The notes under the pieces were generated by a model, which saw only the letters and a list, made by a program, of their open reading frames with translations, had not been told where the DNA came from and searched no databases. 64,000 nt of DNA. It comes from GCA-2733415 sp965178655 (GTDB lineage Bacteria; Bacteroidota; Bacteroidia; Flavobacteriales; Flavobacteriaceae). Made by a program: the position numbers and the translations under genes. The first letter of the stretch is position 1. Each line of letters opens with the position of its first letter. The DNA lies in contig OZ238266.1 of assembly GCA_965178655.1 (NCBI GenBank), forward strand, positions 1,674,001 through 1,738,000, read 5' to 3'. Below, in pieces: positions 43,135 through 50,189 of this stretch.

Positions 43135-43925
43135 GCAAAACAGAATCAGTAATTACACCAACGGAAATAGCTCCGGGAAATGACCCTAACTTTACAATTG
43201 TTGCTAATAATGATGGTGTATTATCAAGCTATAATAGAAAAGTAGTAGTGTTTGGTATTGATATTTATGCAGTTCCAGCAGTAGAAGATGCCAAACTATT
43301 ACATGCCGCAAATATATTAGCACAATACCTTGATAATGATGAAAACGACATTATCGATAACCAACTTGTACTAGATAAGATGTTAGAAAATAATGCTTTT
43401 ATAGTCATGTGGAAAACAGAAGCAGATTTAGACATAACGCCACCTGCTAATAGAATTGGACAAGATTTAGGTAATGATGAAACAGTACCTGCTTGGCATA
43501 CAAACGGACATACAGGGCAGTTTGATGCAGCCATTGAAGAAGTGTGGCATATTGTAACACATGCAGGTCATGAAAGTGCTTACCCATCTGTATTCGGGAC
43601 AGGTATAGGTACAGAAATGTCTAACGCTATGGATATAGCGCGTGGCGGACAGTTTACAGTAATTCCAAACCCTTATCCAAATAATGCTTGGTACTCTTAT
43701 TACGATCAAACTTGTGATTATGAATGCCAAGCAGGAGAATATTTTTATTGGGTAATGAGTGCAATGCTCGGCGCACAAGAAAATAGGTTAAACGAAATAG
43801 CCGACGAATGGCAGCTAAACACACCTGCTTTAGTACAAAGTACAGATGTGGCTGCTTATGCAATAATGAGTGACTTACAATATAAACTCCCTACTGTATT
43901 GCCCGATGGCACGTATAAACACTAA
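43071..43925 (+). CDS. Lipoprotein of the same unrecognised family, with an EF-hand-like loop
   Basis: A 284-residue lipoprotein (MKLNTKIIALLGMMAISVAC, lipidated Cys20). It begins 16 bases after the previous gene and is its paralogue over the core. A short Ca-loop-like motif, LDNDENDIIDN (87-97), sits in the helical part, followed by VLDKMLENNAFIVMW. The core motif is AAIE156-EVWH160-IVTHAGH167. Two Cys in CDYEC may form a disulfide. I recall such LDNDEDGxxDN...ENNA.LVMW proteins from other marine bacteria, always without known function. It could bind metal, but no known enzyme signature is present. Confidence 0.8.
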   Translation: MKLNTKIIALLGMMAISVACESKTESVITPTEIAPGNDPNFTIVANNDGVLSSYNRKVVVFGIDIYAVPAVEDAKLLHAANILAQYLDNDENDIIDNQLVLDKMLENNAFIVMWKTEADLDITPPANRIGQDLGNDETVPAWHTNGHTGQFDAAIEEVWHIVTHAGHESAYPSVFGTGIGTEMSNAMDIARGGQFTVIPNPYPNNAWYSYYDQTCDYECQAGEYFYWVMSAMLGAQENRLNEIADEWQLNTPALVQSTDVAAYAIMSDLQYKLPTVLPDGTYKH

Positions 43926-43952
43926 AGCAAAACCTTAAGCATATAAATAGTT

Positions 43953-43988
43953 AAACACCCACTTTATTGAAGCGGGTGTTTTTTTTTG
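43953..43988 (+). terminator. Intrinsic terminator after the paralogous lipoproteins
   Basis: AAACACCC (43953-43960) pairs with GGGTGTTT starting at 43974, extended by CTT/AAG inside, and is followed by a run of nine T. It lies 28 bases after the stop of the second lipoprotein. Confidence 0.85.
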
Positions 43989-44029
43989 TATAAAATAGAA
44001 ATACATTCTTATAATACCATTCAAAATAG

Positions 44030-44037
44030 TAAATTTG
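44030..44037 (+). promoter_or_regulatory. Promoter -7 element of ffh (TAAATTTG)
   Basis: TAAATTTG matches TAnnTTTG and lies 23 bases before the ffh ATG, after the terminator of the lipoprotein pair. Confidence 0.55.
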
Positions 44038-44060
44038 CAGTTCTTGAAAAGTAAAAAACT

Positions 44061-45398
44061 ATGTTTAATAATTTAAGTGAAAAATTAGATAAGGCGTTAC
44101 ATGTATTAAAAGGACATGGTAGCATCACAGAAGTTAACGTTGCAGAGACCTTAAAAGAAGTGCGTCGTGCATTACTTGATGCCGATGTAAACTTTAAAAT
44201 AGCTAAAAACTTTACCAAAAAAGTAAAGGAACAAGCATTAGGAGCAAACGTACTAACAAGTCTACAACCAGGGCAGTTAATGGTTAAGCTAGTTAAAGAC
44301 GAGCTTACGGAGTTAATGGGAGGAGATACTGCAGGTATAAATCTAACCGGAACACCTACAGTAATTTTAATGTCAGGTTTACAAGGGTCAGGAAAAACTA
44401 CTTTTTCAGGAAAATTAGCAAACTATCTTAAAACTAAAAAAACAAAAAAACCATTATTAGTAGCTTGTGATGTTTATCGTCCGGCAGCCGTAGATCAGCT
44501 TCATATTGTTGGAGATCAGATAAATGTAGATGTGTTTTCAGATAAAGGAAATACAAATCCAGTAGCTATTGCACAAGCAGGTATTGCACACGCAAAGGCA
44601 AACGGACATAATGTAGTTATTATTGATACCGCAGGGCGATTAGCTGTTGATACCGAAATGATGGACGAAATTGCGGCTATTCATAGTGCTATAAAACCCC
44701 AAGAAACGCTATTTGTAGTAGATTCAATGACAGGGCAAGATGCTGTAAACACTGCAAAAGCCTTTAATGATATCTTAAATTTTGATGGTGTTATTCTAAC
44801 AAAGTTAGATGGAGATACCCGTGGAGGAGCAGCAATATCTATTAAATCAGTTGTAAATAAACCAATTAAATTTATTGGTACTGGAGAAAAAATGGAAGCT
44901 ATAGATGTGTTCCATCCTTCTCGTATGGCAGATCGTATCTTAGGAATGGGAGATGTGGTGTCGTTAGTTGAGCGTGCACAAGAGCAGTTTGATGAAGAAG
45001 AAACCAGAAAAATGCAAAAGAAAATTGCTAAAAATCAATTTGGTTTTGACGATTTCTTAAAGCAAATACAGCAAGTAAAAAACATGGGTAACATGAAGGA
45101 TTTAATGGGAATGATTCCAGGTGCTTCAAAAGCCATGAAGGGTATGGATATAGATGATGATGCTTTTAAGCATATTGAGGCAATTATTTACTCTATGACT
45201 CCAGATGAACGTAAAAAACCAGCTGTAATTAATGCTAGTAGAAAAAAACGTATTTCAAAAGGAGCAGGTCGTTCTATACAAGAGGTTAATCAGTTGCTTA
45301 AGCAATTTACTCAAATGAGTAAGATGATGAAAATGATGCAAGGTGGCGGCAGTAAAAAAATGATGCAAATGATGCAGGGTATGCAAGGCATGAGGTAA
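44061..45398 (+). CDS. ffh: Signal recognition particle protein Ffh
   Basis: The GTPase of the signal recognition particle, which delivers membrane proteins to the translocon. It has 445 residues. The N domain leads into the G domain with SGLQGSGKTTFSGKLA, DVYRPAAVDQL, IIDTAGRLAVD and LTKLDGDTRGGAA. The C-terminal M domain is methionine-rich and ends with repeated KMMQM-type motifs that bind 4.5S RNA and signal peptides. It is followed by folD 24 bases later. The 4.5S RNA gene is not in this window as far as I can see. Confidence 0.98.
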   Translation: MFNNLSEKLDKALHVLKGHGSITEVNVAETLKEVRRALLDADVNFKIAKNFTKKVKEQALGANVLTSLQPGQLMVKLVKDELTELMGGDTAGINLTGTPTVILMSGLQGSGKTTFSGKLANYLKTKKTKKPLLVACDVYRPAAVDQLHIVGDQINVDVFSDKGNTNPVAIAQAGIAHAKANGHNVVIIDTAGRLAVDTEMMDEIAAIHSAIKPQETLFVVDSMTGQDAVNTAKAFNDILNFDGVILTKLDGDTRGGAAISIKSVVNKPIKFIGTGEKMEAIDVFHPSRMADRILGMGDVVSLVERAQEQFDEEETRKMQKKIAKNQFGFDDFLKQIQQVKNMGNMKDLMGMIPGASKAMKGMDIDDDAFKHIEAIIYSMTPDERKKPAVINASRKKRISKGAGRSIQEVNQLLKQFTQMSKMMKMMQGGGSKKMMQMMQGMQGMR

Positions 45399-45422
45399 TA
45401 AAAAGTTTTAAGAAATAATACT

Positions 45423-46304
45423 ATGATAATTTTAGACGGAAAACAGACAAGTAATACTATTAAAGATGAAATTGCTGTTGAGGTAGCGCAAATGAAAGCT
45501 AATGGTGAAAAAGTGCCACATCTAGCAGCAGTAATAGTAGGTAATGATGGCGCAAGCTTAACCTATGTTGGTAGTAAAGTACGTGCTTGTGAGCGTATAG
45601 GGTTTGAATCTACATTAGTGCAATTTCCTGATACAATTACAGAAGATGTATTATTAGCTAAAATACACGAATTAAATACTGATGCTGCAATAGATGGGTT
45701 TATTGTTCAGTTGCCTTTACCAAAACATATTAATGAGCAAAAGGTATTAATGGCAGTACATCCAGATAAAGATGTTGATGGTTTTCATCCAACAAACTTT
45801 GGTAAGATGGCATTGGATATGGATACTTTTTTACCAGCAACCCCATACGGAATTATGGAGCTTTTAGAGCGCTATAAAGTTGAAACAAAAGGGAAGCACG
45901 TTGTTGTTGTAGGGCGTAGCCATATTGTAGGTAGGCCAATGAGTATTTTAATGAGTGGTAAGGGCGCTGCAGGAAATGCAACAGTAACCTTAACACATAG
46001 TCATACCAAAAACTTAAACGAACTTCTTTTACAAGCAGATATTGTTGTAATGGCTTTAGGTAAAGCAGAATTCTTAACAGGAGATATGGTTAAGGATAAT
46101 GTAGTAATTGTAGATGTAGGAATATCTAGAGTACCAAATGCTACTGCTAAAAGAGGATATGTTATAAAAGGTGATGTGGAATTTGATTCTGTTTCAAAAA
46201 AAGCAAGTCACATTACTCCAGTGCCTGGAGGTGTAGGGCCTATGACGATAGCAATGCTGTTAAAAAACACTTTATTGGCAAGATCACGCCATAGTAAAAA
46301 ATAA
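45423..46304 (+). CDS. folD: Methylenetetrahydrofolate dehydrogenase/cyclohydrolase FolD
   Basis: Interconverts methylene-, methenyl- and formyl-tetrahydrofolate using NADP. The 293-residue protein has LTYVGSKVRACERIGFES with the catalytic Tyr/Lys, DGFIVQLPLPKHI, VVVGRSHIVGRPMSILM (dinucleotide loop) and HITPVPGGVGPMTIAML. Length and all blocks are normal. It is probably co-transcribed with ffh. Confidence 0.98.
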   Translation: MIILDGKQTSNTIKDEIAVEVAQMKANGEKVPHLAAVIVGNDGASLTYVGSKVRACERIGFESTLVQFPDTITEDVLLAKIHELNTDAAIDGFIVQLPLPKHINEQKVLMAVHPDKDVDGFHPTNFGKMALDMDTFLPATPYGIMELLERYKVETKGKHVVVVGRSHIVGRPMSILMSGKGAAGNATVTLTHSHTKNLNELLLQADIVVMALGKAEFLTGDMVKDNVVIVDVGISRVPNATAKRGYVIKGDVEFDSVSKKASHITPVPGGVGPMTIAMLLKNTLLARSRHSKK

Positions 46305-46316
46305 ATATATTTTTTA

Positions 46317-46365
46317 TATAAATCACAAACGCCGAAAGTAATGCTTTCGGCGTTTGTGATTTATA
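46317..46365. terminator. Long hairpin between folD and the convergent pseudouridine synthase
   Basis: A perfect 22-base inverted repeat (46317-46338 with 46344-46365) with a GC-rich core (GCCGAAAG/CTTTCGGC) and a 5-base loop. No clean T run follows on the plus strand; the minus strand continues into an AT-rich stretch. It is placed where a bidirectional terminator is expected. Confidence 0.75.
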
Positions 46366-46368
46366 ATG

Positions 46369-47106
46369 TTATTTAATACTATCCGTTTTACTAGAGTCGC
46401 TTATTAAGAGGTTGAGTTCTTTTAACTCAGTAGCGCTTAAATCACGCCATTCACCCACTGGTACATCTAATAAGATATTCATAATACGAAGTCTTTTAAG
46501 TTTTGTAACCTCATAACCAAGATGTTCACACATGCGTCTAATTTGTCGGTTTAACCCTTGTGTTAATGTAATTTTAAAATCGTATTTACTTATAGGTTCT
46601 ACTTTACATTTTCGCGTAACAGTATCAAGTATTGGAACACCACTTTGCATTTGTTTTATAAAATCATGCGTAACACGTTTATCAACAGTAACTAAGTATT
46701 CTTTTTCGTGATTGTTTCTGGCACGTAAAATTTTATTTACAATATCGCCATCATTAGTTAGTAGTATAAGTCCTTCACTAGGTTTGTCTAATCGTCCGAT
46801 AGGAAAAATTCTAGAAGGATAATTAATGTAGTCAATAATATTGTCTTTTTCTACTCGTGTGTCAGTTGTACAGACAATACCAATAGGTTTGTTAAAGACA
46901 ATGTAAACAGGTTTTTCGGTAGGTGAAGAAATTAGTTTTCCGTCGACTCTAACGTCATCTGTTGCGGCTATTTTTGTCCCCATTTCTGGTACAGTACCAT
47001 TAATGGTTACTCGACCTTGATCTATTAACTTATCGGCAGCTCTTCTGGAGCAGTATCCGGCTTCGCTAAGGTATTTGTTTATTCGTGTTAATGGCGTGTT
47101 ACTCAT
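46369..47106 (-). CDS. 23S rRNA pseudouridine synthase, RluF-like
   Basis: The ATG at 47106 (MSNTPLTRINKYLSEAGYCS, 245 residues) is chosen because the 21 extra residues of the longer reading run through the terminator of the upstream gene. An N-terminal S4 RNA-binding domain (INKYLSEAGYCSRRAADKLI) precedes the RsuA/RluB-type catalytic domain with the active-site Asp in FPIGRLDKPSEGLILLTND. The segment KILRARNNHEKEYLVTVDK and the ending TQGLNRQIRRMCEHLGYEV are closest to RluF (position 2604 of 23S rRNA), but RluB/RluE remain possible. Confidence 0.92.
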   Translation of the reverse strand: MSNTPLTRINKYLSEAGYCSRRAADKLIDQGRVTINGTVPEMGTKIAATDDVRVDGKLISSPTEKPVYIVFNKPIGIVCTTDTRVEKDNIIDYINYPSRIFPIGRLDKPSEGLILLTNDGDIVNKILRARNNHEKEYLVTVDKRVTHDFIKQMQSGVPILDTVTRKCKVEPISKYDFKITLTQGLNRQIRRMCEHLGYEVTKLKRLRIMNILLDVPVGEWRDLSATELKELNLLISDSSKTDSIK

Positions 47107-47120
47107 AGTACTGTGGTATA

Positions 47121-47149
47121 AAAAAAAGCTGTCTTTGTAAAAAGACAGC
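47121..47149 (-). terminator. Intrinsic terminator of the CdsZ-like gene
   Basis: On the minus strand, GCTGTCTTT pairs with AAAGACAGC around a 4-base loop and is followed by a run of seven T. It lies 46 bases past the stop of the upstream gene and ends before the RluF-like ATG. Confidence 0.88.
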
Positions 47150-47195
47150 CTTATGAAAAATAAAGGCATTGCCTTTTATAGTGGTATTAATGTGC

Positions 47196-47975
47196 TTATA
47201 ATTTAGCAAACATTTTTTCCATTTTTACTTTTTGCTCTGCTGCCAATTCAGCATCAACTAAAATTCTACCAGAATGCTCGTCAGTAATTACTTTTTTACG
47301 TCCTGCAATCTCAACTTGTACTTGAGGTGGAATAGTAAAAAATGACCCCCCTGCAGCACCACGTTCAATGGCAACAATTGCTAGTCCGTTTTTTACATTA
47401 GATCTAATGCGCTTGTATGCTGTCATTAAACGGTCTTCGATTTGCTTTTCGTATTTAGCAGATTTTTCTAATAAAGCAACTTCTTCTTTTTCAGTTTCTG
47501 CAAGAATCTCATTTAAGGTATCCTTTTTATGTGACAAATGATTGTCTTTAGCAGTTAAGTCTTCTTGAGCTTTTTCAATAACCTCATTTTTATGAGCTGT
47601 TTGTGCTTTGAATTCTTTAATATTCTTTTCTGCTAATTCAATTTCTAATTCTTGAAATTCTGTTTCTTTAGCTAAAGAGTTATACTCTCTGTTGTTACGA
47701 ACATTATCTTGTTGCTTTGTATATTTTTTAATTAACACTTTTGATTCTTCAATAGCATTAGTTTTTGCGCTAATTTGTTCTGAAAGTGTTTCAACATCGG
47801 TATTTAGCTTTTCTACACGTAAGCTTAGTCCAGCTACTTCATCTTCTAAATCTTCAACTTCTAAAGGAAGTTCTCCACGTACACTTCTAATTTCATCAAT
47901 ACGAGAATCGATTAATTGTAAGTTGTATAGTGCTCTTAACTTGTCTTCTACTGAAATTTCTTTTTTCTTTGCCAT
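47196..47975 (-). CDS. CdsZ/YbgI-neighbour coiled-coil protein with a cysteine-less zinc ribbon
   Basis: A 259-residue protein that is mainly a long antiparallel coiled coil (about residues 10-185), starting MAKKKEISVEDKLRALYNLQ. It ends in the region that forms a C4 zinc ribbon in relatives. Here the expected CGGC and CEHCG cysteines read GAAGGSFFTIPPQ and ITDEHSGRILVD, so no metal site is left, while the surrounding IPPQ, E-HxGRILVD residues are kept. The family is annotated as a zinc-ribbon regulatory protein in Bacteroidota. It begins 3 bases after the Nif3-like gene and is co-transcribed with it. Confidence 0.88.
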   Translation of the reverse strand: MAKKKEISVEDKLRALYNLQLIDSRIDEIRSVRGELPLEVEDLEDEVAGLSLRVEKLNTDVETLSEQISAKTNAIEESKVLIKKYTKQQDNVRNNREYNSLAKETEFQELEIELAEKNIKEFKAQTAHKNEVIEKAQEDLTAKDNHLSHKKDTLNEILAETEKEEVALLEKSAKYEKQIEDRLMTAYKRIRSNVKNGLAIVAIERGAAGGSFFTIPPQVQVEIAGRKKVITDEHSGRILVDAELAAEQKVKMEKMFAKL

Positions 47976-47978
47976 GTC

Positions 47979-49073
47979 TTAAAAATAATTGACGGGATTG
48001 GTTTGAATCCCTGATAAAACGATTGCAAAATTAGGCATTTTTTTGCTAAGAAACTCATATAAAAGTGTTTTTGTGTATTGTTCACTTTCATAATGTCCAA
48101 TATCACATAAAACAAGACTGTTTTCGGCTTGATAAAAATCATGATATTTAAGGTCTGCCGTTACATAGGCATCTGCTCCTGCTTGTTTTGCTGCGCTAAT
48201 GGCGCTACTTCCAGAACCTCCTAAAACAGCTACTTTTTGTATTTTTTTGCCAAGAAGTTTGGAATGCCTGATACATGGGGTATTCATTTGAGTTTTTAAA
48301 AAATTTAAAAAGGCATCTTCTTTTAAAGGTGTTTTTAATTCACCAATCATTCCTAAGCCAATATCTTGATGTGTGTTTAGTAGTGCAGTAATTTCATAAG
48401 AGACCTCTTCATAAGGGTGTATGCTAAATAGTTGCTTGAGTATGTCTCCTTTTAAGTGCTGTTCAAAAATAACACTCAGTTGCGTTTCTTTTTCAGTGCT
48501 TAATTGTCCGGATTTCCCAATAGTAGGATTTGCGTCATTATTGGGTAAAAAAGTACCGGTTCCTTCGGTAGAAAAACTACAATTGCTATAGTTTCCTATC
48601 TCTCCTGCACCAGCTGTAAATAATGCATTGCGAACACTGCTAGCTGCAGCGGTGGGTACATATGTGGTTAGTTTATAAATAAAGGATTCTTTAGGTTGTA
48701 GAATACGCTGATTAATGAGTCCTAGTTGTTTGCAAATAGTGCCGTTAACGCCATGTTTAACATTGTCTAAGGCAGTATGAGTGGCATAAATAGCAATGTC
48801 GTTTTTTATAGCTTTATATACAGCTCTGTTAACATAATCTTGTTGGTTAAATTTCTTAATTCCAGAAAAAATAATAGGATGAAAACTGACTATTAAGTTG
48901 CATTTTTTTGCAATGGCTTCTTCTACAACATCTTCTAAGGTGTCATGTGTAATTAGCACACCTGTAAGTGCTGTGTTTTTGTTTCCTACAAGAAGGCCTA
49001 CATTGTCAAATTGCTCTGCATATGCCAAGGGAGCAAGTGTTTCTAGGTGCTCTATAACATCTTTTATATACAT
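47979..49073 (-). CDS. Nif3-like dinuclear-metal protein (YbgI/DUF34)
   Basis: A 364-residue member of the Nif3/YbgI family, hexameric and binding two metal ions. Motifs are EQFDNVGLLVG at the start, IVSFHPIIFSG, YATHTALDNVKHGVNG, and at the end VTADLKYHDFYQA and LCDIGHYESEQYTK. The residues in the middle (about 120-230) form the PII-like insertion found in long family members. The enzyme activity is unproven, though a GTP cyclohydrolase-like role has been proposed for relatives. It heads the two-gene unit with the CdsZ-like gene. Confidence 0.94.
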   Translation of the reverse strand: MYIKDVIEHLETLAPLAYAEQFDNVGLLVGNKNTALTGVLITHDTLEDVVEEAIAKKCNLIVSFHPIIFSGIKKFNQQDYVNRAVYKAIKNDIAIYATHTALDNVKHGVNGTICKQLGLINQRILQPKESFIYKLTTYVPTAAASSVRNALFTAGAGEIGNYSNCSFSTEGTGTFLPNNDANPTIGKSGQLSTEKETQLSVIFEQHLKGDILKQLFSIHPYEEVSYEITALLNTHQDIGLGMIGELKTPLKEDAFLNFLKTQMNTPCIRHSKLLGKKIQKVAVLGGSGSSAISAAKQAGADAYVTADLKYHDFYQAENSLVLCDIGHYESEQYTKTLLYEFLSKKMPNFAIVLSGIQTNPVNYF

Positions 49074-49115
49074 AAATAGTGTGTTTTATTAAAGTGTGTA
49101 TTATTGAAATAATAT

Positions 49116-49147
49116 CAAAGATACATATTTATCATTTGCATGTACAA
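49116..49147 (-). promoter_or_regulatory. Promoter of the Nif3-CdsZ unit: TTG, 21-base spacer, TATCTTTG
   Basis: The minus strand reads TTG (49147-49145), a 21-base spacer and TATCTTTG (49123-49116), a full Bacteroidota promoter, 42 bases before the ATG at 49073. It lies back to back with the start region of lpxK, whose weaker TACTTTCG is at 49160-49167. Confidence 0.6.
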
Positions 49148-49170
49148 CTTAGATAGTTTACTTTCGTGAA

Positions 49171-50172
49171 ATGAGGATGTTTAGGTATTTATTATTTCCG
49201 TTTGCAATAGTATATAATGCGGTAACGGCTATTCGTAATTTTTTATTCGATAAAGGCTTAATGTCTTCTAAAGCATATGAGTTTCCGGTGTTAGCAGTAG
49301 GGAATTTAAGCGTTGGTGGTACAGGAAAAACACCAATGATTGAGTACCTTATTAACTTATTGCAGAAGGAATATACTGTAGCAACATTAAGTAGAGGTTA
49401 TGGTAGAAAAACTAAAGGGTTTTTATTAGCAGACTCAAGTTCTAGTGCTATAAAAATTGGCGATGAACCATTGCAATTTTATTCTAAATTTAAGGGAATA
49501 CATGTAGCTGTTGATGAAAATAGACAGCGTGGAATTGCTAAATTAGAGCAGTTAGTAAAGCCAGATGTGGTACTGTTAGATGATGCTTTTCAACATAGAA
49601 AAGTAACAGCAGGTTTGTATATTTTACTTACAAAGTATGATGCCTTGTTTTCGGAAGATTTTTTATTGCCAACAGGAAATTTGCGTGAATCTAAGCATGG
49701 TGCAAATCGTGCTAATATTGTAGTGGTTACAAAGTGCCCTAAAAATTTAAGTGTAAATGAGCAGTCTAGAATTAAAAATAAGTTAAAATTAAAAACTCAC
49801 CAGCAGTTGTTTTTCACCACAATTGGCTATGCTGATTTTGCTGTAAATAGTAGAGAGAAAAAAAAGATTAATGATTTAAAACACACACAATTTACACTCG
49901 TTACAGGTATTGCAAATCCAGCACCTTTATTGGCGTATTTAAATGAAAAAGACTTAGAGTTTGAACACCTTTCATTTCCGGATCATCATAATTTTTCTAA
50001 GAAGGAGCTGTCAATTTTGAAAAAAAAACAAAGCATTTTGACTACCGAAAAAGATTACATGCGTTTAAAAAACGTACTAAACAACATTAGTTATTTGCCT
50101 ATAGAAACAGTTTTTTTATCAGAAAGCACTGCTTTTGACAAGGCTGTTTTGACGTTTGCAAAATCAAAATAG
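49171..50172 (+). CDS. lpxK: Tetraacyldisaccharide 4'-kinase LpxK
   Basis: Phosphorylates the lipid A precursor disaccharide at the inner membrane. The 333-residue protein has an N-terminal membrane-associated helix (FRYLLFPFAIVYNAVTAIRN), the P-loop AVGNLSVGGTGKTPMIEYL, the TLSRGYGRKTKGF block, GDEPLQFYSK and VVLLDDAFQHRKV. Length and motifs are typical. Together with waaA it confirms a Gram-negative LPS-making cell. Confidence 0.96.
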   Translation: MRMFRYLLFPFAIVYNAVTAIRNFLFDKGLMSSKAYEFPVLAVGNLSVGGTGKTPMIEYLINLLQKEYTVATLSRGYGRKTKGFLLADSSSSAIKIGDEPLQFYSKFKGIHVAVDENRQRGIAKLEQLVKPDVVLLDDAFQHRKVTAGLYILLTKYDALFSEDFLLPTGNLRESKHGANRANIVVVTKCPKNLSVNEQSRIKNKLKLKTHQQLFFTTIGYADFAVNSREKKKINDLKHTQFTLVTGIANPAPLLAYLNEKDLEFEHLSFPDHHNFSKKELSILKKKQSILTTEKDYMRLKNVLNNISYLPIETVFLSESTAFDKAVLTFAKSK

Positions 50173-50189
50173 TGATAAGCTAGTTTTAG

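Noticed and set aside
41867..43925. Metalloprotease in the two paralogous lipoproteins
   Set aside because: The EE-x2-H-x5-G motif has no HExxH or other known zinc-protease signature, so no enzyme name is justified.
47107..47169. Longer start for the RluF-like protein (21 extra residues)
   Set aside because: That region contains the terminator of the upstream gene and encodes no conserved residues; the S4 domain starts right after the ATG at 47106.
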